64,000 nucleotides of DNA, from positions 6,194-70,193 of the forward strand of contig CAYTFC010000004.1 of assembly GCA_964436955.1 (NCBI GenBank), read 5' to 3'. Both the position numbers and the translations under genes were made by a program. Under the pieces are notes generated by a model. It searched no databases. It was given only the letters and a program-made list of their open reading frames with translations, and was not told the origin of the DNA. Origin of the DNA: CAMFKD01 sp964436955 (GTDB lineage Bacteria > Chlamydiota > Chlamydiia > Chlamydiales > JAJFMA01). This document shows, in pieces, positions 53,104 to 63,870 of this stretch (positions are counted from its first letter, which is position 1; every line of letters begins with the position of its first letter).

Positions 53104-55092
53104 TCATACTGTCACCGTGATTCTTGTTAGATCAAAGACGGAGATTTCATTTTCTGCGATGACGATATCTGCTGTACCAAATAGGGGAGTATCCCCTGGT
53201 TCATTCGTGGATGCAATTTGCATCACGCCGCTAGCGATTCCGGGAACACTAAAAATTTGAGCAAGGACGCGTTGCAATAGAACGTCTATGCCTATGCCTA
53301 AAGTAGATCCATAGGTGTTAATGGCTGCTGCCACTAAGTCTTGACCATTTGGAGGAAATACTTCCTCAGCATATAGGGTTAAGGTAACCGTAACCCAAAT
53401 GTAGATTGGAGTGGGGCGGCTAAAATTGATGACTTGGAATTCGCCTTGTGAGTCGGTGATGGTAAACGCAGTATTCCCGAATGTTTGGATACCTGCTGGT
53501 TTCGTGGTCCAGATTTTATTTGCGACGTCAGCATCAGTGCCTCCTTGTACGACAGCTTCAAAACTTTTTGGAACTCTTCCGCCTTTAATAACCGCCGTCG
53601 CTTGTGAAGCCCCTCCGCTGACGGTGAAATCATTGGGGATCATTGTTACTTCGATAGCGGTTGCCATATCCATAGTGATGGTTCTATTGGCTGTCCCTCC
53701 AACGCTTGCAGTAACAACTTCAGGCTGATTTTGAATCAAAGCAGCAATTACGCTCATGGTAGCCAAATGAGAAGTCGCAAAGGTGACGGTTGGCAAAGTC
53801 GTACCATTTAAAACGACGACTATGGTGTTGCCTGTGACCAAATCTTGATTTAATACGATCAAAATTGGTTCTTGAGTCAAGGTACTATTTTCGAAAACTA
53901 AAGCAGATATTACTCCAGGTACTTGCTGAAGCAATCTTGCTCTTATAGATTCAACTGTTCCAGCTCCCAAGAGTCGAAGCGAATTGTTTCGACGTATTCT
54001 TAATTCCGCATCCGTTTCAATGAAACGACCTGTCACTCCAGCTTTAAGATTATTTATTGATATCCAACCTGAAATAGGAGTGAGGATTTCGGTCAATGTA
54101 TTGACAGGGGCAGCGATTGGACCAAAATCTTGGGATAGAAAAACAACAGGAGTAGATTGGGCAGTGATGCTTAAATTAGTTCCAACAGCGATGGAAAAGG
54201 GAACGTCTGACTCATCGGCATTGATGGTTATAGTTCCATCCATATTATCTATGGCCGTCACAGGTTGAACCCCAGCATTGACTACGGAAGCAAGGGCTGC
54301 TGTTAATGCGTTATTTGATGCTGGGATTTGATAAGTAATTGCATAAGTAGGTTGGCTTGCTCCGCCTGTGATCACGATTGAATTGACTATGGCATTGAAT
54401 CCAACATTTGGAATGATGGTGATAATATTTGGATTTGTTGGTGTTGCAGAAAGAACGGCAGGGGAAGTGGAAATCTGCGCAGCTAATAGAGCCAAAGTCG
54501 TGTTGTTATTCGTAGTAAAAGGAACCGCTGCTAATTGAACTCCATTGATGGTGGCAACTATTGAATTTGAAGTAACAAAACTCCCTGTAAAAGTGACGAT
54601 AGGCAGCGAATATGAAAAGGCTTGATTGTTGATTAGAGCCGTATAAATTTGAGCTGCCAAAGCGCTAACCTGAATAGTTGCGGATGCTGCCTGTGTTCTT
54701 GTAATAATCGTGTTTTGTTGAGCAAAGAAAACAGCTCCGGTATCGGGGATTCTAGCGAGGGCTCCTTGATTGATAAGAGTGCCATCTAATCCAGCGCAGA
54801 CGCCTATAACTCTAGTTTGTTGAGCGGCAAGTCGAGTGATGCCATTTAATTGAACGACGTTATCGAGGCTGATCCCTTCCGCGAAGTTGGGATATTGGCT
54901 GAAATAAACATCCTCCATATTTTCCCAAAGATCGGCTAATACTTTTGAAAATACTCCGATTTGCTGGCCAAATATAGATTGCGGATCTAAGTTGATATCG
55001 CCAAATTCTGCGAGCAGCTGATTTTCTAAATCAGTTTGAATATCGACTAATCGTTTAGCTTTAAATCCCTGAGCGGTTAAACCAAATGTCAT
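53104..55092 (-). CDS. Baseplate J-like protein with inserted modules
   Basis: 662 residues. The ends match gpJ-family wedge proteins: N-terminus FGLTAQGFKAKRLVDIQTDL with SKVLADLWENMEDVYFSQYP, later ETDAELRIRRNNSLRLLGAG and a C-terminal ELSVFDLTRITV-like end. Residues about 167-255 and 410-503 are two copies of a module that also occurs in the tail sheath (SNSI, NG, GASQPT). A third part (about 262-310) matches another sheath insert. The gene is longer than a plain gpJ for this reason. It overlaps the gp25-like gene by 4 bases. Confidence 0.87.
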   Translation of the reverse strand: MTFGLTAQGFKAKRLVDIQTDLENQLLAEFGDINLDPQSIFGQQIGVFSKVLADLWENMEDVYFSQYPNFAEGISLDNVVQLNGITRLAAQQTRVIGVCAGLDGTLINQGALARIPDTGAVFFAQQNTIITRTQAASATIQVSALAAQIYTALINNQAFSYSLPIVTFTGSFVTSNSIVATINGVQLAAVPFTTNNNTTLALLAAQISTSPAVLSATPTNPNIITIIPNVGFNAIVNSIVITGGASQPTYAITYQIPASNNALTAALASVVNAGVQPVTAIDNMDGTITINADESDVPFSIAVGTNLSITAQSTPVVFLSQDFGPIAAPVNTLTEILTPISGWISINNLKAGVTGRFIETDAELRIRRNNSLRLLGAGTVESIRARLLQQVPGVISALVFENSTLTQEPILIVLNQDLVTGNTIVVVLNGTTLPTVTFATSHLATMSVIAALIQNQPEVVTASVGGTANRTITMDMATAIEVTMIPNDFTVSGGASQATAVIKGGRVPKSFEAVVQGGTDADVANKIWTTKPAGIQTFGNTAFTITDSQGEFQVINFSRPTPIYIWVTVTLTLYAEEVFPPNGQDLVAAAINTYGSTLGIGIDVLLQRVLAQIFSVPGIASGVMQIASTNEPGDTPLFGTADIVIAENEISVFDLTRITVTV

Positions 55093-55451
55093 GTTAGTAA
55101 TTCCTGCGTTATTGTGATCTGCCCTTGGACAGTGTCCACAGAGAAAGTCACGGAATAAATACGCCGTGTATCGTCAAAATTACTTGTGAAACTGAGAATT
55201 TGGTTTACACCTCGAGTAGAAAGAATCTCTTGCTTGAGAACGCTTTCCATTCGAATTTGATTGGGGGATTTGATGAAAAAATCTTGATAATAGGAAACGC
55301 CTGCAGTGATATCTAAGAACCATTCTCCCAAAATAAAGCGCAAGCGAATGGCTAGATTTTGAGCGATCTGGTCTTGATCCTCAACGAATTGCAAGTCAAA
55401 ATCTTGTAAGAGTAAATCGCCAGTTGTTGTGTCTAGCGCTATATCTTTCAT
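55089..55451 (-). CDS. Baseplate wedge protein, gpW/gp25-like
   Basis: 120 residues. DLLLQDFDLQFVEDQDQIAQ, NLAIRLRFILGEWFLDITAG and VKQEILSTRGVNQI are the hallmarks of gp25/gpW lysozyme-like wedge proteins (IRLRF plus GEWF). It initiates sheath assembly on the baseplate. Overlaps gpJ by 4 bases; an 87-base gap separates it from the spike gene. Confidence 0.87.
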   Translation of the reverse strand: MKDIALDTTTGDLLLQDFDLQFVEDQDQIAQNLAIRLRFILGEWFLDITAGVSYYQDFFIKSPNQIRMESVLKQEILSTRGVNQILSFTSNFDDTRRIYSVTFSVDTVQGQITITQELLT

Positions 55452-55538
55452 GAAGCCTCGTTAACTCAAAAACGTTTCCTAATACGTTTACAGATGGGTA
55501 TTTGAGTTAATTAAGGCTATTGGATACTTGAGTAGTTT

Positions 55539-56189
55539 TTAAGGGATTGTACCCTTAAGAGCATCTATAGATGCTTTCAATGAGGCATATGTCGGCACAG
55601 TGCCTTGGAATATTGGGTTTCCAACTGCGGTTGTCACCGAGGTTGTCAAGATTCCTAGTATTTTACTGACAATATCGAGAACTTCTGTAGAGCTGTTCCC
55701 GATCGCCACTTTACCAGCAGTTTCAATTTGAATGTCACCACTTTCTTTGATTCTTATATTAGAGCTTTTATAAGTTAAAAGCACGTCCGAGTTGTTCTCA
55801 GCTAAAGAATTTTCTGTAAAAGGAAAAAGCCCCATGATCGCAACAGCATCGGATAGGTCGAATTTCCTTGGATCGTTGGGTGCTACATTGCCTCCTACTG
55901 ATTTCCAAAGATCTGTACTCCTTTCAATAAACAAAAGCAAGCAGGTGTCGCCTTGAACAACTGGAAAAGTCAAACTAGCACCGCCTGCTTTTGGAAAAAT
56001 TACTGGGACATTACTTAAAATAGGCAAATCCAATGTTGTCCCATCTAAATAACTCTTTTTCAAAGCCGGTTGGATTTCAGCTTTTTGCTTCGTATAGTCA
56101 TAGGAAACGATGACTCCTGGCAAAGCGGTATGGACATCATAAAGCTGAAATTGAATTGCTTGTCTTAAAGCATCAGTGATCGTCGTCAT
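55539..56189 (-). CDS. Baseplate spike protein, Gp138/gpV-like
   Basis: 216 residues. An OB-fold N-terminus (VHTALPGVIVSYDYTKQKAE, then VPVIFPKAGGASLTFPVVQG, GDTCLLLFIERSTDLW) of the Gp138/gpV type is followed by a beta-helical needle (DVLLTYKSSNIRIKESGDIQ). It forms the central tail spike that punctures the envelope. Confidence 0.85.
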   Translation of the reverse strand: MTTITDALRQAIQFQLYDVHTALPGVIVSYDYTKQKAEIQPALKKSYLDGTTLDLPILSNVPVIFPKAGGASLTFPVVQGDTCLLLFIERSTDLWKSVGGNVAPNDPRKFDLSDAVAIMGLFPFTENSLAENNSDVLLTYKSSNIRIKESGDIQIETAGKVAIGNSSTEVLDIVSKILGILTTSVTTAVGNPIFQGTVPTYASLKASIDALKGTIP

Positions 56190-56407
56190 TCTTCATCACC
56201 CTGTGCTATTGTTAAACAATCAAGGAGTCCATCCCGGACTTTAGACAAAGCCCAACCTAATTCTTCTAAGCCGTCATCGTTATTTAAATAATGATTTACA
56301 AACCGATCCCTTTTATATCGATCGCCCCAACCACAAAATTCAATATTTAGTAACTGGTCGAGCTTTTCTCTTATTCTTCCTAAATCTTCTAAACGTTCTG
56401 CTTTCAT
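56186..56407 (-). CDS. Small hypothetical baseplate-region protein
   Basis: 73 residues from the ATG at 56407, which overlaps the hub gene stop (ATGA). Mostly helical and acidic (MKAERLEDLGRIREKLDQLL, ending DCLTIAQGDEE). It overlaps the spike gene by 4 bases. No family recognised; could be a baseplate chaperone. Confidence 0.6.
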   Translation of the reverse strand: MKAERLEDLGRIREKLDQLLNIEFCGWGDRYKRDRFVNHYLNNDDGLEELGWALSKVRDGLLDCLTIAQGDEE

Positions 56408-57267
56408 ACTAAAATCACTTCCATTATTGATCGCCAATTTGGACCGAATAAATCTCCCTCATGCTTTATAGAAAATACCGCATAAGGTCCATTAAGTCCG
56501 ATTCTTTCAGATTTGATATTGAGCCTATCACCAGGGAGAATATCAGGGCGAAGAGTGGTTTGAACGATATATCCAGTTCGCGGGCCATCCAGATATACAG
56601 CCGCTCTCTTATCTGTATAGCGCTGAGGAATTCCGATCATGCCAGTGTCGGCATTGATTTCTATGGCTGGTTTTGAAGTGGTTCCATATTGAGGGATGAT
56701 TTGAAGCTTTCCATTTTGAACGCTCCATCTTAGACCGAGTCTTAAAACTGCTTTGTCTAGGGCATTTTTACCCATTCCAGCATATTCGAACCCTTGCTCA
56801 TAAACAACATTGTCAGTAGCAGTAAACTCAGAAATAGATAGCCCAAGTTGATCGGCGATCGTTTGGACAACCTGACGGACTGGGACCTTTTCCTTGAAGC
56901 TAACGGTAATAGATTTCTGGTTAAGAATTTTTTCTCCGTCTCCGCAATCAAGTGTAGTGACGATTTCTGGCTGATCATAGGCATGGCTGACTTGGGTGGT
57001 ATTACCAATGAAAAGCAATTGTTCGCCCGCGTCTTCTCGATACCCGGCGGATAAGATAACTTGGTCTCCATAATCTTTGATCCTGTTCCTATTTTCTTGA
57101 CTGAGGTTCCAAATTTTTACAGATGCTGTATTGGTTGACCAGCTCAAATTCTTCTGAATAGAAAAGGAAATGCGAAGAGCTGAAAGCTTAATTGTTCCAA
57201 TATAGCCATTGAAAGTATTGTTTCTCAATCCAACTTCTACGGATGCTATTCGATCAAATCTGGCCAT
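56404..57267 (-). CDS. Baseplate hub protein (gpD/gp44-like)
   Basis: 287 residues. LSWSTNTASVKIWNLSQENR, AGYREDAGEQLLFIGNTTQV and SVSFKEKVPVRQVVQTIADQ-type phrases fit phage hub proteins that carry the spike. The C-terminal IVQTTLRPDILPGDRLNIKS, GPYAVFSIKHEGDLFG is typical of this group. Encoded between the plug-like and spike genes, as in simple contractile tails. Confidence 0.78.
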   Translation of the reverse strand: MARFDRIASVEVGLRNNTFNGYIGTIKLSALRISFSIQKNLSWSTNTASVKIWNLSQENRNRIKDYGDQVILSAGYREDAGEQLLFIGNTTQVSHAYDQPEIVTTLDCGDGEKILNQKSITVSFKEKVPVRQVVQTIADQLGLSISEFTATDNVVYEQGFEYAGMGKNALDKAVLRLGLRWSVQNGKLQIIPQYGTTSKPAIEINADTGMIGIPQRYTDKRAAVYLDGPRTGYIVQTTLRPDILPGDRLNIKSERIGLNGPYAVFSIKHEGDLFGPNWRSIMEVILV

Positions 57268-57588
57268 TTAAGCGAACTCCCCGAGAGAATAATAGATGAG
57301 TTCAGTAACCTCGCCCATGTCTAGACGTTGAATTTTTCCTTCTCCTCCAATGATGTTTTGGCAAACGATATCTCCTGTGGGTTTGCCATCATTGACATAT
57401 TGAGAGGTTAAGTTATAGTTAGCGACGACTTTTATCCCAAGGATGATGGGAACTAAATCGCGAGTTAGAATGTCCATGACCCAGTATTCATTCATTGCGT
57501 TCCATCTAAAAGATAAAACAAATGTTTGATTAGCCAATTCAATTTGTTCTTGCCATTGGGCGGGTTCTTTAAAAGGAATAATTTGCAT
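57268..57588 (-). CDS. Baseplate plug protein, Pam3 gp18-like
   Basis: 106 residues. FKEPAQWQEQIELANQTFVL, SFRWNAMNEYWVMDILTRDL and IGGEGKIQRLDMGEVTELIY match the small plug protein of simple myovirus baseplates (Pam3 gp18 type). Directly abuts the Dit-like gene. Confidence 0.75.
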   Translation of the reverse strand: MQIIPFKEPAQWQEQIELANQTFVLSFRWNAMNEYWVMDILTRDLVPIILGIKVVANYNLTSQYVNDGKPTGDIVCQNIIGGEGKIQRLDMGEVTELIYYSLGEFA

Positions 57589-58232
57589 TACACCACCCCT
57601 AAGATTAAATTTTTGCTGGATAATACGTTAGGGAGAATCGTGGGTTGCACAGAGATCAAGGATTGAACGCCTACATTAATCCCGCTTGAGGCCTGATCTT
57701 TTAGACTATTGACAGGATCATTTTGAATAAGGGGATAATTGGCGTTGGACGCCACAATGTCTCGAGGAATTTTGTTTTGCACTCCACCGAAAACATTTCC
57801 TTGATCAAGTTGCAATCTAACGCTTGTATCTATGATGAGCCTTTGTAATTCGATGGTAAAAGTTAAAGACTGCCCTGTCTTTATATCTCTGGGTACATCT
57901 AAAACAGTAATAGCCATGTTTTGATACACTTTTAAACCTGTGACCACGGTCACAGGCAACCTTGATTGATGAAGGGCGATGAGACGGTTAAATGCATCAA
58001 TTGAGCGATTAAAAGGGGCAAAAATACTCAGTGGAGTATCTGAAACAAGGCCGACCAACACTAAAACGTCGGGTTCGTTGATAATATGATCCGATATGAT
58101 TGTGCCATCTTCAATCGGATAGTTTGTTACGCGCGAAGAGAAGCGATGTTCTTCCCGAATGGTAACATCTAGATCGATTGACCCAACTTTTGGGCTAGGA
58201 TATTTTTTTCCAAATAGCAGAGATAAAACCAT
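57588..58232 (-). CDS. Dit-like baseplate protein
   Basis: 214 residues. N-terminal LDVTIREEHRFSSRVTNYPI plus EDGTIISDHIINEPDVLVLV is a distal-tail (Dit)-type motif. A beta core (TVVTGLKVYQNMAITVLDVP, GQSLTFTIELQRLI) follows. It sits between tape measure and plug genes, as in Pam3-like tails. It starts at the end of the tape-measure gene. Confidence 0.75.
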   Translation of the reverse strand: MVLSLLFGKKYPSPKVGSIDLDVTIREEHRFSSRVTNYPIEDGTIISDHIINEPDVLVLVGLVSDTPLSIFAPFNRSIDAFNRLIALHQSRLPVTVVTGLKVYQNMAITVLDVPRDIKTGQSLTFTIELQRLIIDTSVRLQLDQGNVFGGVQNKIPRDIVASNANYPLIQNDPVNSLKDQASSGINVGVQSLISVQPTILPNVLSSKNLILGVV

Positions 58233-59338
58233 TACTCCACCTGAGGATTGTTGTTATAGATTTCCCTAATCTTATCTATGAAAGCATTGTCAAAAGCTTC
58301 ATCGAAAGACTGGCGAATAGCGATTTGCTGCTGATCAGTCGTTCCTGCAGGAATCTGCATATCGACTTTAGTATTGATATTGAAATTGGCTGGAAGCTTG
58401 CCTTGTTTTTGTTGTTCTACTAAGGCATTGAAAAAGAAAGCGTCTTCTTCGTCAACTTTCCTTTTAACCATATTAAGAGTTTCACCGCCGAATAATTTGG
58501 CAACTTCTTCGGTTATCGCATCCGCAATAAACGAAAATCCACCCTTAATTCCTTCTGTGGAAAAGACATCTGCAATCACTCCAAAGCCTTTAAAAGCATC
58601 TCCATTTAAAATCTGGGTGAATATTCCAAGCGCTTCAGTGATGGCAGGCAAGAGCTTAACTACGAAAACCTCTGTCAGTTGTGTCAGCTGATTTTTAAAA
58701 ACCGCTAGATTTCGAGAATATTGGCTTAGACTTGGGATTCCATCTTTCAAGGCCTTAGCATATTCGGTATGTTTTTCTGTCAGCAATCCAATGCTATCGC
58801 CGGCTGCCTTGGCGAAATCTATATATTTTTGGGCGTCTTTTTCACCGAAGAAAGCGACAGCAACCTTTAATTTATCTCGATCATTGCTGAGAGTATTAAT
58901 GTGCTTGAGGATGTCGATAAATAATTGATTGGCATTCTTCAATTCACCAGTGAAATTATCTCTAATTTCTATCCCTGTGTAATAAGCGATTTCTTGAAGC
59001 TGTCCCATTCCCCATTGAGCATCTTGAAGCATTTTATTCAAACCGGAAATGGCAGCATCAAAATTGCTTGGATCAATTCTAAATTCTTCGGCAGCCTTTC
59101 TTAACTTGATAAATTCTTCGAATGAAATGCCAATACTCTTAGCGAGATCATTGGCATCCAATGTGGCATTTGCAATGTCATTGAAAAAGTCTAGGGTTTT
59201 AGCAACGAATGCAGTTGCAGCTGTTGCTGCAATAGCAAATTTTGTTTTAAACCCTATGATTGTACGATTAAATTGCTCAACGCCTCTTTGATCGACTTGA
59301 AAGCCTAATCTAGTGACTAATTCTCTAACGACTGTCAT
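58232..59338 (-). CDS. Tail tape-measure protein, short
   Basis: 368 residues. N-terminus VRELVTRLGFQVDQRGVEQF, then helices with a hydrophobic segment (KFAIAATAATAFVAKTLDFF). The central and C-terminal parts are helical (ELKNANQLFIDILKHINTLS, AITEALGIFTQILNGD). Position after the two chaperone frames and before Dit is diagnostic. Family members often exceed 600 residues, so the tail should be short (about 55 nm at 1.5 Å per residue; inference). Confidence 0.83.
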   Translation of the reverse strand: MTVVRELVTRLGFQVDQRGVEQFNRTIIGFKTKFAIAATAATAFVAKTLDFFNDIANATLDANDLAKSIGISFEEFIKLRKAAEEFRIDPSNFDAAISGLNKMLQDAQWGMGQLQEIAYYTGIEIRDNFTGELKNANQLFIDILKHINTLSNDRDKLKVAVAFFGEKDAQKYIDFAKAAGDSIGLLTEKHTEYAKALKDGIPSLSQYSRNLAVFKNQLTQLTEVFVVKLLPAITEALGIFTQILNGDAFKGFGVIADVFSTEGIKGGFSFIADAITEEVAKLFGGETLNMVKRKVDEEDAFFFNALVEQQKQGKLPANFNINTKVDMQIPAGTTDQQQIAIRQSFDEAFDNAFIDKIREIYNNNPQVE

Positions 59339-59609
59339 TTCTTCGACCTTTCCTTTTAGATTCTTCCATCAGGTCGAGTCGCATATCCAGCAAGGCATTT
59401 GCCCTCAACAGATCATCTAGATTCCATGTGCGCTCGATTTCCTCTAAAGAGGCTATTCCTTCTAATACTAACCGCCAGAGAAGGAACTCATCTTTTAATT
59501 CCGTATGGAGGTTTTTCTCGTATCTGGCTGACGATTCTGCGGCATCGGTGTTGCTTCCTTGAATAGGCCTCCAATACCGCTCTCCCCAAAAAAAGAACCG
59601 AAATTGCAA
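59325..59609 (-). CDS. -1 frame extension of the tail-assembly chaperone
   Basis: This reading frame is the second half of a fusion made by -1 ribosomal frameshifting at 59588-59594. After the shift, 87 residues follow (WGERYWRPIQGSN onward), helical and acidic (LKDEFLLWRLVLEGIASLEE). They end at 59325, inside the tape-measure start. The ATG at 59609 lacks a ribosome-binding site, so separate translation is unlikely. This mirrors lambda gpG/gpGT and P2 E/E'. Confidence 0.78.
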   Translation of the reverse strand: MQFRFFFWGERYWRPIQGSNTDAAESSARYEKNLHTELKDEFLLWRLVLEGIASLEEIERTWNLDDLLRANALLDMRLDLMEESKRKGRRNDSR

Positions 59610-59971
59610 TCTACCACGAAGGCCAAGACCTGCATCAAAGTAGGTAGATCACCTGCAAATTCAACATCTATTACAGAATCGGTTAATTCCATTCCCTCTT
59701 TTCTGACTCCTTGGCATAGCTCAAGGACTAAACTTTCAAATGTTTTGTCATCCAATTGGGACATTAAAGATTCAATAGCTTTGACAGCTTCTCCTTTTGA
59801 AAAAGGAAGCCCAGCCATGCTTTGATCTTTGCCTCCAGGAAGGAATAATTGAGCCAAAGCAGGTCCAAAGATACGCAAAAGCTTTGCCTTCATTCTTAAA
59901 GCTCTTCTAGCGGGTAACTGAGTACAGGTATAAACCGATCCATTGATTTGTTTTTCTCGTGTTTCAATCAT
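59495..59971 (-). CDS. Tail-assembly chaperone (unshifted form)
   Basis: 158 residues. MIETREKQINGSVYTCTQLP, ARRALRMKAKLLRIFGPALA and LCQGVRKEGMELTDSVIDVE fit phage tail tube/tape-measure assembly chaperones. Its last 31 codons overlap the -1 frame; at the T7 run the ribosome can shift to make a 215-residue fusion. The start overlaps the tube gene stop by 1 base. Confidence 0.82.
   Translation of the reverse strand: MIETREKQINGSVYTCTQLPARRALRMKAKLLRIFGPALAQLFLPGGKDQSMAGLPFSKGEAVKAIESLMSQLDDKTFESLVLELCQGVRKEGMELTDSVIDVEFAGDLPTLMQVLAFVVDCNFGSFFGESGIGGLFKEATPMPQNRQPDTRKTSIRN
59588..59594 (-). promoter_or_regulatory. -1 ribosomal frameshift slippery site
   Basis: The minus strand reads T TTT TTT followed by GGGG. 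In frame, the codons are TTT (59593-59591) and TTT (59590-59588). Slipping back one base reads TGG and enters the frame ending at 59325. T_TTT_TTT is an effective slippery heptamer, and the position between chaperone frames is conserved across tailed phages. Confidence 0.8.
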
Positions 59972-60405
59972 TAGACGTTTACTCCATTGCTACCAACGAA
60001 GACGTCCAGATCAACTAGATCAAGAACCCAATCGCGATTAGCTAAATCTTTACCGAATTCAGAAGATGGATATTTCTTCACCCAGCCAGTAGCACTGAAA
60101 TAAAGGGAATTTCCGCTCAAGTCTTTGATTAAGATCGGGACAACTCCGGCATTGGTTAATTCATCAATGTTAGCGAAGCCTGAAAGTACGTCGTTACTTG
60201 GACTCGATTGCTTTAAGGTGAGCGTCATATTTCCAGAGCGATTGTTACTTTTGATACGCGTGCTTGTACCATCCGCGCCAGTAACCTTCGCCCATTGATC
60301 GTCATCTCTATCAACTGTTAAAAAAGTTCCATCAGCGAAGCCGCTCATAGGAATCCCGCCTACTGTAATAATGACCTGCTTAGGGTCATAAGTTCTTACT
60401 GACAT
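59971..60405 (-). CDS. Tail tube protein, DUF3277 family
   Basis: 144 residues. VRTYDPKQVIITVGGIPMSG, GTFLTVDRDDDQWAKVTGAD, RSGNMTLTLKQSSPSNDVLS and the C-terminal RDWVLDLVDLDVFVGSN match DUF3277 tube proteins. It polymerises into the inner tube inside the sheath. Encoded 17 bases after the sheath gene. Confidence 0.88.
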   Translation of the reverse strand: MSVRTYDPKQVIITVGGIPMSGFADGTFLTVDRDDDQWAKVTGADGTSTRIKSNNRSGNMTLTLKQSSPSNDVLSGFANIDELTNAGVVPILIKDLSGNSLYFSATGWVKKYPSSEFGKDLANRDWVLDLVDLDVFVGSNGVNV

Positions 60406-60422
60406 AATTATCTCCTAAGTAT

Positions 60423-62834
<2,412 letters not shown>

Positions 62835-62845
<11 letters not shown>

Positions 62846-63017
62846 CTTCTACCCCATACAACACAAGAACTGAATGAAGCTCGAAGCCTTGCTGATAATA
62901 GGTGTCATATTTGACATCGAATAATTTCCATGCATTGGCTGTCAATTCATTGAGGAAGTCATTGAGCCTGTCTTCTAACGTCATAAAAGAAGTGTCTGAA
63001 ATAATTTTTGCTTTCAT
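62835..63017 (-). CDS. Small Cse60-like phage protein
   Basis: 60 residues. KIISDTSFMTLEDRLNDFLN, LFDVKYDTYYQQGFELHSVL and a VLYG end resemble small Cse60/DUF2758-type proteins found in phages and sporulation loci. Function unknown; assignment tentative. Confidence 0.5.
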
Positions 63018-63034
63018 GGTTTTTCAATTCCTTT

Positions 63035-63391
63035 TTATTGTCCTTCGAGCCTTAAGACTAAGTATTTATAATGGTTTACCAACCCCATTGCCGGTGCGTT
63101 TTGCCATGGAAAAACCTGAACCACTTCAAAAGTTTTCCCGAAGAAAAGAACAAGGTCTGGATTTACACTCGTGACCGTGTTAATGAGGGTCGAGGTAAAA
63201 AGCTTATAGCCTTCTGAATCTCTTCTTGCCTCTGGCAGCTCCTGCATTTCTTCACCCTTCATGGGCTGGATGCTGGAAGTTATTTGAGTATCTGTGTAAG
63301 CGCCATCAATCCAGCGCCCATTCGTATAACCTCCGCTTTGAAAGCGACGAAGTATTACTGGAGAGCGAAAGATTTCAAATGGCGATGTCAT
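63035..63391 (-). CDS. Head-tail joining (neck) protein
   Basis: 118 residues. FRSPVILRRFQSGGYTNGRW, IQPMKGEEMQELPEARRDSE, GYKLFTST and FEVVQVFPWQ match small head-closure/stopper proteins. Overlaps the gp10-like gene by 4 bases. Confidence 0.75.
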   Translation of the reverse strand: MTSPFEIFRSPVILRRFQSGGYTNGRWIDGAYTDTQITSSIQPMKGEEMQELPEARRDSEGYKLFTSTLINTVTSVNPDLVLFFGKTFEVVQVFPWQNAPAMGLVNHYKYLVLRLEGQ

Positions 63392-63870
63392 TTGAGCTCC
63401 ACCTTATAGCGTACTGACTGCACCATCTGACCGAAGTCAATTAAAGGCTTGGAGCTTTTCTTAATAGCAATAGTCCTTGGAGAATTGGGAGGGGAAACAA
63501 TTGCACGGATCTTTTGAACAATCAGTTTTGTCATTAGCTGTCCTATCAATCCTAAGGATTTTTCTGCTGTTCTTTTACCGTCCAAAATTTTAGTGTATTC
63601 GCCTTGTATCGCATTATTTATTAATGCCTTGTTCTCATCGAAGCTTGTAGACATAAAGGGTCTAGCTGGAATGGTATTCGTCCCGAATTCATTCCCTGCT
63701 GCTATTTGAGGAATCGAAAGGCCAGCAGCTTGCTTCCGCTGTCCTTTTACCTGTGTCTTTGTGGTGGTTCCCTGTTGAAAACCGACTTTGACGTAGGAGC
63801 CATCGAGCAAAGCAATTTGCCGTTGGATTTCATCAAATCCTAGATCCTTATCCTTGACAACAGCACGCAT
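63388..63870 (-). CDS. HK97 gp10/gpG-like tail completion protein
   Basis: 160 residues. SYVKVGFQQGTTTKTQVKG, PQIAAGNEFGTNTIPARPFM and PPNSPRTIAIKKSSKPLIDF are the signature order of gp10-like tail-completion proteins (NEFG...IPARPF then PN...T...K....PLIDTG). It finishes the head-tail interface. Confidence 0.85.
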   Translation of the reverse strand: MRAVVKDKDLGFDEIQRQIALLDGSYVKVGFQQGTTTKTQVKGQRKQAAGLSIPQIAAGNEFGTNTIPARPFMSTSFDENKALINNAIQGEYTKILDGKRTAEKSLGLIGQLMTKLIVQKIRAIVSPPNSPRTIAIKKSSKPLIDFGQMVQSVRYKVELK

